From Flavobacteriaceae bacterium (GTDB taxonomy: Bacteria; Bacteroidota; Bacteroidia; Flavobacteriales; Flavobacteriaceae), in assembly GCA_002862705.1 (NCBI GenBank), contig PKDU01000031.1, forward strand, positions 1 to 64,000: a stretch of DNA of 64,000 bases, in the 5' to 3' direction. A program made the translations under genes and the position numbers. This document shows, one piece after another, positions 18,839-28,182 of the stretch. The notes below the pieces were generated by a model. The model searched no databases and had not been told where the DNA came from. It saw only the letters and a program-made list of their open reading frames with translations. Positions within the stretch are counted from its first letter, which is position 1. Every line of letters begins with the position of its first letter.

Positions 18839-20944
18839 ATGCCTTCAAAACTTACCTTAACAACTTATTTTTGTTTTCTATTTAGTTGCACCCACATGAC
18901 ACATACTCCACCCGATGCAAATCCCAAGGACAAAGAACTGTCCATTCATGGCGATACGCGTTTGGACCCATACTACTGGCTTAACGACCGAGAGGATCCA
19001 GAAGTAATCCAATATTTAGAAGATGAAAACAGTTACACCAGGGCTGTACTTAAATCCACTGAAAAGATGCAAAAGCAGCTTTTTGAGGAAATGAAAGGAC
19101 GTATTAAGGAAGACGACAGCTCTGTGCCTTACTTTCTGAACGACTACTGGTATATACGTCGCTATGAAAAAGGGAAGGATTACCCCATTTTTACCCGTAA
19201 GCACAAAACACTAGATGCAGCCGAAGAAATACTTCTTGACGTAAACGAATTGGCCAAAGACTTGTCTTATTGTCAAGTTTCTGGACTCAGTGTAAGCCCT
19301 GACAATACCAAGTTAACGTATGGTATTGACACCTTGTCTAGACGAATTTATACCATCAAAGTTAAAGATTTGATTAGTGGTGAAACGCTCAAAGATGAGA
19401 TTCATGGCGTGAGTTCCTACGCAGCTTGGGCTGCCGATAGCGAAACCTTCTTTTACACTTTAAAAGATAAAGAAACCCTTCGCACCGATAAGATTTTTCG
19501 TCATAAAATTGGCGACACCCAAGCGGATGATGCCATGGTTTTTGAAGAAAAAGATGAAACTTTTTACGCCTTTGTTTATCCTTCAAAATCTCGTGAATAC
19601 ATCATGATTGGTTCTACCAGTACGTTGACCTCAGAGTATCGGTATTTGCCTAGCGACAAGCCCACAGGCAAGTTTAATACCATACAAAAGCGACAGCGCG
19701 GATTAGAATATAATGTTGCACACTTTGAAGACATGTTTTACATATCCACAAATGCAGACAACAGTACCAATTTCAAATTGGTCAAGGTACCAGTGGCATC
19801 GCCAAATAAAAAAAATTGGACTGATGTGCTTCCGCATCGTGACGATGTGCTGTTGGAAGGCGTTGAGCTTTTTCGTGATTTTATGGTGGTTTCTGAGCGC
19901 ATCGACGGATTGCTGCAGTTACGTGTAGTCAAATGGGACGGCAGTGAGGACTATTATATGGATTTTGAAAGTGAGACCTATTCCGCTTCTTTGGGAACCA
20001 ATGTCGACTTTGACGCCCAAACCTTTAGGTATAATTTCACCTCTCTTACAACCCCTTCCAGTGTCATTGATTTCAATACTGTCACAAAAACCAAAGAAGT
20101 CAAAAAAGAACAAGAAGTTTTGGGTGGTACTTTTGATAAATCAAATTATGTAGCCGAACGTTTGTGGGCTACTGCCGATGATGGCACAAAAATTCCAATT
20201 TCATTGGTACGACACATTGATACGGCATTGACCTCCAAAACACCTTTGCTCCAGTATGGATACGGTTCGTATGGGAACACTATTGATCCATATTTTTCAT
20301 CGGTTCGCCTGAGTTTACTCGACAGAGGATTTGTATTTGCTATTGCCCATGTCAGGGGTGGAGAGTATTTGGGCAGAACCTGGTATGAAAGCGGCCGACA
20401 GCTTACTAAAAAGAATACGTTCACAGACTTTATTGCTTGTTCCAAATTTTTAATTGATGCGTCATATACCTCAACAGGGCATTTGTATGCTATGGGTGGT
20501 TCGGCAGGTGGATTACTGATGGGAGCCATCATGAATATGGCGCCAGAACTTTATAAGGGGGTAGTAGCAGCTGTGCCTTTTGTCGATGTGTTAACGACCA
20601 TGCTCGATGATTCTATTCCGCTCACAACAGGAGAATACGACGAATGGGGCAACCCAAACGATGAAACGTACTACCGCTACATCAAATCGTATTCGCCATA
20701 TGACAATGTAAAGCCATTGGCATATCCGAACACATTGGTAACAACGGGCTTGCACGACTCACAAGTACAATATTGGGAGCCTGCAAAATGGGTGGCCAAA
20801 CTTCGTGATGTGCAACAAGGGGATAATTTGATTCTTTTGCATACCAATATGGATGCTGGTCATGGTGGTGCTTCGGGTCGATTTGAGGCATTAAAAGAAG
20901 TTGCTATGGAGTATGCATTCCTGCTTTATTTAGAAAAGAATTAG
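18839..20944 (+). CDS. S9 prolyl oligopeptidase / oligopeptidase B-like lipoprotein
   Basis: Serine peptidase that cleaves short peptides. The 701-residue protein begins with a lipoprotein-like signal (hydrophobic stretch then LFSC near residue 16), so it is probably an envelope lipoprotein. PYYWLNDREDPEV is the oligopeptidase B entry motif, a beta-propeller fills about 70-420, and the alpha/beta-hydrolase domain follows with GGSAGG (Ser near 555), an Asp in GLHDSQVQ (near 638) and His in DAGHGG (near 673). It matches oligopeptidase B rather than strict prolyl oligopeptidase. It is divergent from prfB; I see no clean promoter in the 35-bp gap. Confidence 0.88.
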   Translation: MPSKLTLTTYFCFLFSCTHMTHTPPDANPKDKELSIHGDTRLDPYYWLNDREDPEVIQYLEDENSYTRAVLKSTEKMQKQLFEEMKGRIKEDDSSVPYFLNDYWYIRRYEKGKDYPIFTRKHKTLDAAEEILLDVNELAKDLSYCQVSGLSVSPDNTKLTYGIDTLSRRIYTIKVKDLISGETLKDEIHGVSSYAAWAADSETFFYTLKDKETLRTDKIFRHKIGDTQADDAMVFEEKDETFYAFVYPSKSREYIMIGSTSTLTSEYRYLPSDKPTGKFNTIQKRQRGLEYNVAHFEDMFYISTNADNSTNFKLVKVPVASPNKKNWTDVLPHRDDVLLEGVELFRDFMVVSERIDGLLQLRVVKWDGSEDYYMDFESETYSASLGTNVDFDAQTFRYNFTSLTTPSSVIDFNTVTKTKEVKKEQEVLGGTFDKSNYVAERLWATADDGTKIPISLVRHIDTALTSKTPLLQYGYGSYGNTIDPYFSSVRLSLLDRGFVFAIAHVRGGEYLGRTWYESGRQLTKKNTFTDFIACSKFLIDASYTSTGHLYAMGGSAGGLLMGAIMNMAPELYKGVVAAVPFVDVLTTMLDDSIPLTTGEYDEWGNPNDETYYRYIKSYSPYDNVKPLAYPNTLVTTGLHDSQVQYWEPAKWVAKLRDVQQGDNLILLHTNMDAGHGGASGRFEALKEVAMEYAFLLYLEKN

Positions 20945-20987
20945 GGAAAATGATATTTAGTTGATTTTTATTAAATTTGCTCACCAA

Positions 20988-20995
20988 TATTTTTG
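20988..20995 (+). promoter_or_regulatory. -7 box before the PLP synthase gene
   Basis: TATTTTTG. The inferred start near 21000 precedes the ATG at 21014 by 14 nt and excludes the TTG at 20993 as a start codon. Confidence 0.5.
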
Positions 20996-21013
20996 CACTG
21001 CTTGTGCTACAAT

Positions 21014-22060
21014 ATGACAACCAATAAAATAACTGCACATAACAGCGCTTTAGAGCTGATTGGAAACACGCCACTTGTTCGTCTAAATCAACTCACTAAA
21101 GATTTTAAGGGAGACTTTTATGCCAAAGTCGAAGCCTTTAATCCCGGTCATTCTAATAAAGACAGGATTGCCATTCACATCATAGAGCAAGCTGAGAAAA
21201 AAGGCATTTTAAAGCCTGGCAATACCATTATCGAAACGACATCTGGAAATACGGGATACAGCTTGGCTATGGTAAGCATCATTAAAGGGTATGATTGCAT
21301 CCTGGCAGTGACTTCTAAATCCTCACCAGACAAGATAGATATGTTGAGGTCTATGGGTGCCAAGGTATACGTTTGCCCAGGGCATGTTAGTGCCGACGAC
21401 CCACGTTCTTACTACCAAGTGGCCAAACGATTGAATGACGAGATTGAAGGATCGATTTATATCAACCAGTATTTTAACGACCTCAATACTGAAGCTCACT
21501 ACCTGACTACTGGTCCAGAAATATGGAATCAAACAGGTGGCAAGATTACACATTTGATTGCCAGCAGTGGTACAGGTGGAACCATTTCTGGAATTGGACG
21601 TTATCTAAAAGAACAAAACAAAGATGTTCAAATCATAGGCGTTGACGCTTATGGTTCGGTTTTAAAGAAATTTCACGAGACACAAGAATTTGATCCAAAC
21701 GAAATCTACCCTTATCGCATAGAGGGTCTTGGTAAAAACCTCATTCCTTCTGCTACAGACTTTGATGTTATTGATCATTTCGAAAAAGTAACAGACGAGG
21801 AAAGTGCGCATGCAGCACGCGATATCGCCAAAAAAGAGGGTTTATTTGTTGGATATACCTCAGGAGCAGCCCTCCAAGCTGCCCGTCAGTTGGATAAAGC
21901 AGGTACTTTTTTTGATGAAAATAGTGTTGTAGTTGTTATTTTTTGCGATCATGGCTCTCGTTATATGAGCAAAATATTCAGCGATAAATGGATGCGCGAA
22001 CAAGGTTTTTTCGACGCCAAAAATATCGAAAAGGAAAAACCAATAGAATATATTCGTTAG
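21014..22060 (+). CDS. PLP-dependent cysteine/cystathionine/cysteate synthase family enzyme
   Basis: Fold-type II PLP enzyme of the O-acetylserine sulfhydrylase / cystathionine beta-synthase family, 348 residues. [12 protein letters not shown] opens the fold; the Schiff-base Lys is K49 in NPGHSNKDR, where most relatives read NPGGSVKDR; the phosphate loop is [10 protein letters not shown]. The end, with [10 protein letters not shown] and MREQGFFD, resembles the core-only CBS proteins of Bacteroidota. The following gene is a probable cysteate acyltransferase, so this may be a cysteate synthase, which makes cysteate from O-phosphoserine and sulfite. That is inference from context and family resemblance; CBS or cysteine synthase remain possible. 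Confidence 0.82.
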   Translation: MTTNKITAHNSALELIGNTPLVRLNQLTKDFKGDFYAKVEAFNPGHSNKDRIAIHIIEQAEKKGILKPGNTIIETTSGNTGYSLAMVSIIKGYDCILAVTSKSSPDKIDMLRSMGAKVYVCPGHVSADDPRSYYQVAKRLNDEIEGSIYINQYFNDLNTEAHYLTTGPEIWNQTGGKITHLIASSGTGGTISGIGRYLKEQNKDVQIIGVDAYGSVLKKFHETQEFDPNEIYPYRIEGLGKNLIPSATDFDVIDHFEKVTDEESAHAARDIAKKEGLFVGYTSGAALQAARQLDKAGTFFDENSVVVVIFCDHGSRYMSKIFSDKWMREQGFFDAKNIEKEKPIEYIR

Positions 22061-22090
22061 ATCTACTGCAGCTCTTATTAGCTTTATTCC

Positions 22091-22098
22091 TATATTTG
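22091..22098 (+). promoter_or_regulatory. -7 box before the alpha-oxoamine synthase gene
   Basis: TATATTTG. The inferred start near 22103 is 18 nt before the TTG start codon, so this gene may have its own promoter besides read-through from the upstream gene. Confidence 0.45.
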
Positions 22099-22120
22099 TA
22101 ACAACTTTAAAACCAATACA

Positions 22121-23383
22121 TTGACAAACGATTTATTTGCAAGGATCCGCAGTGATAAAGGTCCGCTTGGAAAGTGGGCATCTGTAGCTGAGGGCTATTT
22201 CGCTTTTCCAAAATTAGAAGGTGAAATTGGTAACCGTATGAATTTTCAAGGTAAGGAAGTGATTACGTGGAGTGTTAATGATTACTTAGGACTTGCCAAT
22301 CACCCTGAAGTGCGTAAAGTTGACGCTGAAGCAGCAGCTGAACACGGTTCTGCTTACCCCATGGGTGCGCGTCTTATGTCAGGTCATACTTCTTTCCACG
22401 AGCAACTGCAAGATGAGTTGGCCGAATTTGTGGGTAAGGAAGCAGCTTATGTACTTAACTTTGGTTACCAAGGCATCCTTTCAACCATTGACACCTTGGT
22501 TTCTAAAAACGATGTTATTGTTTATGATGTCGATTCCCATGCGTGTATTGTTGATGGTGTTCGCTTACACGTGGGCAAACGCTTTACGTTCCGGCATAAC
22601 GACATAGAGAGTCTTGAAAAAAATCTACAACGTGCCACGCGTGTTGCCAACGAAACAGGTGGTGGTATTTTGGTTATTTCTGAAGGTGTATTTGGTATGC
22701 GTGGCGAACAAGGGCGTTTGCGTGAAATTGCTGCGCTCAAAGAAAAATACGGATTCCGCTTTTTGGTTGATGATGCGCACGGCTTCGGAACACTTGGTGC
22801 TACTGGCGCTGGGGCAGGTGAGGAGCAGGGCGTCATGGATGATATTGATGTTTACTTTGCCACATTTGCCAAGTCTATGGCAAGCACAGGGGCGTTTATC
22901 GCCGGTGACAAGGAAGTCATGGACTTTATGAAATACAATATGCGTTCGCAAGTATTTGCCAAGTCATTGCAAATGGTATTGGTTAAAGGTGCTTTGAAAA
23001 GATTAGATATGTTGCGTACCATGCCTGAGTTAAAAGCCAAGCTTTGGGAAAACGTAAATGCGCTTCAATCGGGTTTAAAAGAACGCGGGTTTGATATTGG
23101 TACTACACAAAGTTGTGTCACGCCAGTATATCTGAAAGGTAGTGTTTTAGAAGCGATGGTATTGGTAAGAGATCTTCGTGAAAATTACGGTATATTCTGC
23201 TCTATCGTGGTTTATCCCGTGATTCCAAAAGGATTGATTTTATTGCGCCTTATTCCAACGTCTTCACACACACTTGAGGATGTAACTGAAACGCTGGAAG
23301 CCTTTTCTTCGATTCGTGAAAAACTAACTTCGGGTGTATATAAGCGCTTATCTGAAAACCTAGCAGTCACAGCAGACGCCTAG
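22121..23383 (+). CDS. alpha-oxoamine synthase, probable cysteate (serine) C-fatty acyltransferase
   Basis: PLP enzyme of the Spt/KBL/BioF family that condenses an amino acid with an acyl thioester. 420 residues from a TTG start. The external-aldimine loop is YDVDSHACIVDG, the PLP Asp lies in VDDAHGFGTLG and the Schiff-base Lys is K251 in TFAKSMASTGAF. Its overall sequence resembles the flavobacterial proteins shown to act as cysteate-fatty acyltransferases in capnine (sulfonolipid) synthesis. Serine palmitoyltransferase activity is the main alternative. The upstream PLP synthase could supply cysteate. Its end overlaps the convergent asparaginase gene by 4 bp. Confidence 0.83.
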   Translation: MTNDLFARIRSDKGPLGKWASVAEGYFAFPKLEGEIGNRMNFQGKEVITWSVNDYLGLANHPEVRKVDAEAAAEHGSAYPMGARLMSGHTSFHEQLQDELAEFVGKEAAYVLNFGYQGILSTIDTLVSKNDVIVYDVDSHACIVDGVRLHVGKRFTFRHNDIESLEKNLQRATRVANETGGGILVISEGVFGMRGEQGRLREIAALKEKYGFRFLVDDAHGFGTLGATGAGAGEEQGVMDDIDVYFATFAKSMASTGAFIAGDKEVMDFMKYNMRSQVFAKSLQMVLVKGALKRLDMLRTMPELKAKLWENVNALQSGLKERGFDIGTTQSCVTPVYLKGSVLEAMVLVRDLRENYGIFCSIVVYPVIPKGLILLRLIPTSSHTLEDVTETLEAFSSIREKLTSGVYKRLSENLAVTADA

Positions 23384-24366
23384 TCTTCGGCATAGATGGC
23401 CACAACTGGGCTGCCATCCAACGAAATATAACCTCTAAACATTCCAGGTGTATTAAAAGGCATGACTACATGACCTTGGCTGTCCAGCCCAACAACACCT
23501 CCTGCACCTCCTTTTTCTTTTAGCTCAGCAATAACTTCTGTTGCTGCCTTATCGATACCATGGCCTGCATATTTTATGCGCGCCGCTATGTCGTGCGCCA
23601 CTACATTTCGAATAAAAAATTCACCATGCCCCGTAGCTGAAATGCCACAAACGCCGTTTTCTGCATAGGTGCCTGCACCAATAACAGGAACGTCACCAAT
23701 GCGACCATAGCGCTTATTGGTCATGCCACCTGTTGATGTTCCAGCAGCTATATTCCCATTTACGTCTAGTGCTACAGCTCCTACCGTACCTAATTTTTCT
23801 TGAGTTGGCATGGTAGTCGAAACCTTAACCTCTTTAAGCCTGTCGTAGTTTTTTTGGGTAAAAAAGTAAGACGGATCCACTTGTTTGAGGCCTTGTTCTA
23901 CGGCAAATTCTTCTGCGCCAGGGCCACTCAAAAACACATGAACGGAATGGTCTAGCACTGCACGTGCAACTTGAATGGGGTTTTTTATTGTAGTTATTCC
24001 ACTAGCTGCACCTGCACCTCCAGATGCACCGTCCATGATGGCACTATCCATTTCATTCGTTTCATTATAGGTAAATACCGCGCCTTTCCCTGCATTGAAT
24101 AGGGGTGAGTCTTCAAGGTGCTCAATAGTCAGTTCTACGGCATCTAGGCTGCTTCCTCCTTCTTTGATAATCGCCCTTCCTTTGATTAATGCATCACCAA
24201 GTGTTTTGATATACGCCTGTTCCATACTATCCGAGACGCTTTCTTTGGAAATCCAACCTGCACCGCCGTGGATAACCAGTACAGCTTTGGGTGTTTCAGG
24301 TTTTGCGTTGGTGCAGCTCAAGGCAATTAGGAATAAAGTGAACAGGGATAAAGAACGATGTAACAT
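23380..24366 (-). CDS. isoaspartyl peptidase / L-asparaginase lipoprotein
   Basis: N-terminal nucleophile hydrolase that removes isoaspartyl residues from peptides and hydrolyses asparagine. The 328-residue precursor has a lipoprotein signal (LFLIALSC, Cys near 18), so it is probably periplasmic and membrane-anchored. The autocleavage site is the Thr in KLGTVGAVA, about residue 185; the substrate loop GTSTGGMTNKRYGRIGD follows. The IHGGAG motif is near the N-terminus. Plasma-type asparaginase is the family; no operon partner is evident. Confidence 0.92.
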   Translation of the reverse strand: MLHRSLSLFTLFLIALSCTNAKPETPKAVLVIHGGAGWISKESVSDSMEQAYIKTLGDALIKGRAIIKEGGSSLDAVELTIEHLEDSPLFNAGKGAVFTYNETNEMDSAIMDGASGGAGAASGITTIKNPIQVARAVLDHSVHVFLSGPGAEEFAVEQGLKQVDPSYFFTQKNYDRLKEVKVSTTMPTQEKLGTVGAVALDVNGNIAAGTSTGGMTNKRYGRIGDVPVIGAGTYAENGVCGISATGHGEFFIRNVVAHDIAARIKYAGHGIDKAATEVIAELKEKGGAGGVVGLDSQGHVVMPFNTPGMFRGYISLDGSPVVAIYAED

Positions 24367-24396
24367 GACGATTAATTTTCACTAAAGTAGCAAAAA

Positions 24397-24675
24397 TCAG
24401 CCTGCTAATTGAATTGTTAGAAGCAGTATGTTGATGATCATGCCAAATATGAAAATATGAAATACTTTTCTAACGTGTATCTGCGCTAATATGGCACCTA
24501 GATAGGAGGTTGTAGCTGCAACACAGCAAAGCAGTTGGATCATATCCCAAAGGTCAGGAATTCCTTGCAGCATATAATAAACAGCAACGGAGCCAATGCA
24601 GGCTTGAATGATGATGGTTAAGGGAATGAGTTGGAAGTAGCTTCCGGCAAAATAACGGTAGGCATTGTTAAGCAT
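24397..24675 (-). CDS. small integral membrane protein, unknown
   Basis: About 92 residues with three hydrophobic segments (about 16-36, 43-62 and 68-90) and an aromatic N-terminus MLNNAYRYFAGSYFQLIPL. It resembles a widespread but uncharacterised flavobacterial membrane protein. The frame is open to 24747, but that would overlap the divergent pyrR promoter, so I chose the ATG at 24675. No function can be assigned. Confidence 0.65.
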   Translation of the reverse strand: MLNNAYRYFAGSYFQLIPLTIIIQACIGSVAVYYMLQGIPDLWDMIQLLCCVAATTSYLGAILAQIHVRKVFHIFIFGMIINILLLTIQLAG

Positions 24676-24754
24676 AACTGTAAAATTTAGGTAGTATAAA
24701 ATTAGGCATTTTTTCGGAAAAATGGAGAAAGACTTAAAAACCATCAATTTTTTC

Positions 24755-24762
24755 TATTTTTG
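24755..24762 (+). promoter_or_regulatory. -7 box of pyrRB promoter
   Basis: TATTTTTG. The inferred start near 24767 gives a leader of about 9 nt before the pyrR ATG, too short for a PyrR-binding attenuator upstream of pyrR. Confidence 0.5.
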
Positions 24763-24775
24763 TAAAAATTTTTGG

Positions 24776-25315
24776 ATGAGCCAAAAGCAACTACTTAGTG
24801 CCGAAGACCTGCGCATCATCCTTTTTCGTTTAGCTTGTCAACTTAAAGAAACCCACGGAGACTTCTCTAAAACAGTCCTTGTTGGCTTGCAGCCACGCGG
24901 TGTTCGATTGGCAGAGCGACTGCTGCATATATTACAACATCACTACAAGGTTGCTGATGTAAAGCTAAGCCAGCTTGATATTACTTTTTTCAGGGACGAT
25001 TTTAGAAGAAGTGACAAGGTGTTAAACCCCAATGTTAACGATATGGAAGTTGGTGTTGAGAACAAACGCATTGTGCTAATCGATGACGTTTTGTACACAG
25101 GTCGAAGTATTCGTGCTGCACTGACAGCCATTGACTCTTATGGCCGCCCAGAGGAAGTGCAACTCCTAACCCTAATTGATCGTAGATTTTCAAGACATCT
25201 GCCCATACAACCCGATTTTTGTGGCCGACAAGTTGATGCAATTCAAAACGAGCGTGTTGTGGTATGTTGGCAAGAAGAAGATGATGAGGATGCAGTATAC
25301 CTGGTAAAAAAATAA
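24776..25315 (+). CDS. pyrR: PyrR bifunctional pyr regulator / uracil phosphoribosyltransferase
   Basis: In Gram-positive bacteria PyrR binds pyr mRNA when UMP is high and also has weak uracil phosphoribosyltransferase activity. The 179-residue protein has the PRPP-binding motif VLIDDVLYTGRSIRAAL and the VGLQPRG loop. The ATG at 24776 matches the family N-terminus; the frame is open to 24722. It precedes pyrB by one base. No anti-terminator leader is visible, so regulation of this operon by RNA binding is uncertain. Confidence 0.92.
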   Translation: MSQKQLLSAEDLRIILFRLACQLKETHGDFSKTVLVGLQPRGVRLAERLLHILQHHYKVADVKLSQLDITFFRDDFRRSDKVLNPNVNDMEVGVENKRIVLIDDVLYTGRSIRAALTAIDSYGRPEEVQLLTLIDRRFSRHLPIQPDFCGRQVDAIQNERVVVCWQEEDDEDAVYLVKK

Positions 25316-25316
25316 T

Positions 25317-26240
25317 ATGAGCGAATTAAGCGTAAAACATTTATTGGGTATTAAATATCTCACAGAAGCAGATATCCAGCTTATTTTTGATACAGCAACC
25401 CAATTTAAAGAAGTGATCAACCGCCCAATTAAAAAGGTTCCTTCATTACGTGACATTACCATCGCCAATCTCTTCTTTGAAAACAGTACACGCACCAAGT
25501 TGTCATTTGAACTGGCACAGAAAAGATTATCGGCAGATGTGATAAACTTTGCATCCTCCATGTCGTCTCTCAAAAAAGGCGAGACCTTGATCGACACGGT
25601 GAACAATATTTTATCCATGAAGGTAGACATGGTAGTGATGCGTCACTCCAGTCCAGGTGCTGCCAGCTTTCTGTCAAAACACGTTGATGCAACCATCATC
25701 AATGCCGGTGATGGCGCACACGAACATCCCACTCAGGCATTGCTTGATACGTTTTCTATCAATGAACGCCTTGGCGATGTTGCAGGAAAAAAAGTAGTCA
25801 TCATCGGCGATATCCTTCATTCAAGAGTAGCCCTGTCCAATATTTTTGCCTTGCAAAAATTAGGCGCTGAGGTATGCGTGTGCGGTCCAAAAACATTGAT
25901 ACCCAAGCATATCACTAGCTTGGGTGTTAAGGTAGAAACGGATGTAAAAAAAGCATTAAAGTGGTGTGATGTAGCCAATGTTTTAAGGGTGCAATTTGAG
26001 CGTATGTCAGCAAGTTACTTTCCTTCCAACAGAGAATATGCTGCTTTTTATGGCATTACCAAACCCATGCTCGATGCCATAGGCAAAGAAATTGTGATTA
26101 TGCATCCGGGGCCAATCAACAGGGGAGTGGAATTATCGAGTGCGGTAGTCGATTCAAATCAAGCAATTATTTTGGATCAAGTGGAAAATGGTGTGGCAAT
26201 TCGAATGGCTGTTTTATATTTGTTAGCCGCAAAGAATTAA
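25317..26240 (+). CDS. pyrB: aspartate carbamoyltransferase catalytic subunit
   Basis: Joins carbamoyl phosphate and aspartate, the committed step of pyrimidine synthesis. The 307-residue protein has the carbamoyl-phosphate motif FENSTRTKLSFE (about 56-67), the HPTQALLD block, and MHPGPINRGVE near the C-terminus. It starts one base after the pyrR stop. No pyrI regulatory subunit is nearby, as usual in PyrR-containing genomes. Confidence 0.97.
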   Translation: MSELSVKHLLGIKYLTEADIQLIFDTATQFKEVINRPIKKVPSLRDITIANLFFENSTRTKLSFELAQKRLSADVINFASSMSSLKKGETLIDTVNNILSMKVDMVVMRHSSPGAASFLSKHVDATIINAGDGAHEHPTQALLDTFSINERLGDVAGKKVVIIGDILHSRVALSNIFALQKLGAEVCVCGPKTLIPKHITSLGVKVETDVKKALKWCDVANVLRVQFERMSASYFPSNREYAAFYGITKPMLDAIGKEIVIMHPGPINRGVELSSAVVDSNQAIILDQVENGVAIRMAVLYLLAAKN

Positions 26241-26242
26241 TC

Positions 26243-26584
26243 ATGAAAGTCAGTCAACACGATAACACTACTGTTTTTACTTGGGATAGCTCAGACCCAG
26301 TGGGCATTGATTTCAGAAACCTGGTCAAGGGACACTACAAAAACCTGTACGAGCAAAATATTGTCATTGATTTATCAGCTATTGACGGCTTAAAAACAAA
26401 ACACGTTTTAGAATTTTCTGAGCTCAATGCGTACAACAAAGAAAAAGTATTGAAATCATTTGTCGTTGTGGTTGGTACGATGTCTATAGCAGAAATCCCT
26501 GATGAGATAGCTACGGCACCAACGTTACAAGAGGCGCTTGATATTGTTGATATGGAAGAAATTGAACGCGATTTAGGGTATTGA
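26243..26584 (+). CDS. conserved protein with STAS-like pattern
   Basis: A 113-residue cytoplasmic protein. The centre (IVIDLSAIDGLKTKHVLEF, then a helix and KSFVVVVGT) and the end (TAPTLQEALDIV) follow the alternating strand-helix layout of STAS domains. The usual Ser phosphorylation site is not obvious. It starts 2 bp after pyrB and its stop overlaps the RNase Z start by one base, so it belongs to the pyrR-pyrB-rnz transcript. A link with RNase Z is suggested by position only. Confidence 0.65.
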   Translation: MKVSQHDNTTVFTWDSSDPVGIDFRNLVKGHYKNLYEQNIVIDLSAIDGLKTKHVLEFSELNAYNKEKVLKSFVVVVGTMSIAEIPDEIATAPTLQEALDIVDMEEIERDLGY

Positions 26585-27486
26585 TGAAGCTAACCATATT
26601 GGGTTGCCATTCAGCTACCCCACACGAGAACAAAAATCCCACTGCCCAACTATTAGAAATTAAGGGGCATCGCTTCCTGATTGACTGTGGCGAAGGCACA
26701 CAAGTGCAATTGCGCAAAGCCAAGGTTTCTTTTGTTCATATCAAGCATATATTTATTTCTCACTTGCACGGAGATCATTTTTATGGTTTACCCGGCTTGG
26801 TGTCTTCATTTCGTTTGTTGGGTCGCGAGGCACCATTGCATATCTATGGACCCAAAGGCATTAAGGAAGCCTTGCTTTTATTGTTGAAGTTGTCCAAGTC
26901 TAATATGAATTATCCCCTTCATTTTCACGAATTAGCCTCAAATCAATCTGCGTGTGTTTATGAAGACGACCATGTAATAGTACGCACCATACCATTGAAA
27001 CACCGCGTTTACACCAACGGTTTTTTGTTTGAAGAAAAAATAGGGCTTAGAAAAATTGATGCAGATGCTGCCCAAGCAGCGGGTATTGATAAAAGCCAAT
27101 ATCGTTTATTGCAACAGGGTCAAGATGTAGAAAGCAATGATGGGCATATTGTTGAAAATGCAAAGGTCACTTTTGCGCCTCGTCCAGTTATGAAATACGC
27201 TTATTGCAGTGATACGGCCTACCATCCTCCTGTAATTGACATCATTCACAAAGCGGATTGGTTGTATCACGAAGCTACTTTTCTAAATCAACATGCAGCA
27301 CTCGCGGAGCAAACCAAGCACAGTACTGCACAGCAAGCAGCTGAGATTGCCAAAAAAGCCGATGTGGGTCGCTTGATTTTAGGTCATTACTCGTCAAGAT
27401 ATAAAGATTTAGGTTTGTTTGTAGATGAGGCAAAAGCGGTATTTCCAAACGTGATTTTAGCGTCAGATGGTGCTGTGATTTCCTGA
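26584..27486 (+). CDS. rnz: ribonuclease Z
   Basis: Metallo-beta-lactamase endonuclease that trims tRNA 3' ends. This matters here because none of the three tRNA genes in the window encodes CCA. The 300-residue protein has the zinc motif SHLHGDHFYGLPG, further His ligands in RHRVYT-like and HSTAQQAA blocks, and GHYSSRY near the C-terminus. The ATG at 26584 overlaps the upstream stop (ATGA); the TTG one codon earlier is less likely. Confidence 0.95.
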   Translation: MKLTILGCHSATPHENKNPTAQLLEIKGHRFLIDCGEGTQVQLRKAKVSFVHIKHIFISHLHGDHFYGLPGLVSSFRLLGREAPLHIYGPKGIKEALLLLLKLSKSNMNYPLHFHELASNQSACVYEDDHVIVRTIPLKHRVYTNGFLFEEKIGLRKIDADAAQAAGIDKSQYRLLQQGQDVESNDGHIVENAKVTFAPRPVMKYAYCSDTAYHPPVIDIIHKADWLYHEATFLNQHAALAEQTKHSTAQQAAEIAKKADVGRLILGHYSSRYKDLGLFVDEAKAVFPNVILASDGAVIS

Positions 27487-27508
27487 CGCATTTTTGTACA
27501 TTTATAAA

Positions 27509-28153
27509 ATGGAAAGAGACTTTGGACACCTTCGTAAAAATTATGAAGCTAACGTACTGGACGAGGCGCAACTTCCCAATTCCCCTGCTGATCTATTCAA
27601 CCAATGGTTCGATGAGGTAACACAAAGTGGAGGTGTTGCGGAAGTAAACGCCATGACACTGAGTACAATCGATGGAAGCGGGACAATTAAGGGCCGCATC
27701 GTCTTGCTCAAAGAGTTGTCTGCGGATGGATTTGTCTTTTATACCAATTACAACAGCGATAAAAGCAAGGCCCTTTTTGCCAATCCCAAAGTGAGCTTGT
27801 CTTTTTTTTGGCCAAATCTAGAACGACAAGTCATCATTTCTGGAACAGCACGGAAAGTAGCTTCTGAAGTATCAGACACTTATTTTGCTTCAAGACCACG
27901 AGGTAGCCAAATTGGGGCTCATGTATCCCCACAAAGTGATGTAATTGCTTCAAGAGAAGTTCTAGAAGCCCGACAAGAAGCATTGGAGAAACAATTTGAA
28001 GGCAAGGACATTCCACGTCCCTCACACTGGGGCGGGATTGCAGTTAACCCTTTTGAGATGGAGTTTTGGCAGGGTAGACCCAATCGTTTACACGACCGTG
28101 TTGTATATTTAAAAAGTGCAGATACGTGGTCAAAACAACGCAAAGCGCCTTAA
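27509..28153 (+). CDS. pdxH: pyridoxine/pyridoxamine 5'-phosphate oxidase
   Basis: FMN enzyme that makes pyridoxal 5'-phosphate, the cofactor of the PLP synthases at 21014 and 22121. From the ATG at 27509 the protein is 214 residues, the usual length; the open frame extends to a TTG at 27494. The FMN-binding segment GRIVLLKELSADGFVFYTN, SFFWPNLERQV and the C-terminal FWQGRPNRLHDR signature are all intact. Confidence 0.95.
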   Translation: MERDFGHLRKNYEANVLDEAQLPNSPADLFNQWFDEVTQSGGVAEVNAMTLSTIDGSGTIKGRIVLLKELSADGFVFYTNYNSDKSKALFANPKVSLSFFWPNLERQVIISGTARKVASEVSDTYFASRPRGSQIGAHVSPQSDVIASREVLEARQEALEKQFEGKDIPRPSHWGGIAVNPFEMEFWQGRPNRLHDRVVYLKSADTWSKQRKAP

Positions 28154-28182
28154 GCGCATTAACGCCCCACAATTAGTTAGAA

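Noticed and set aside
24767-24775. PyrR-dependent attenuator upstream of pyrR
   Set aside because: The inferred leader is about 9 nt, too short for an anti-terminator and terminator pair.
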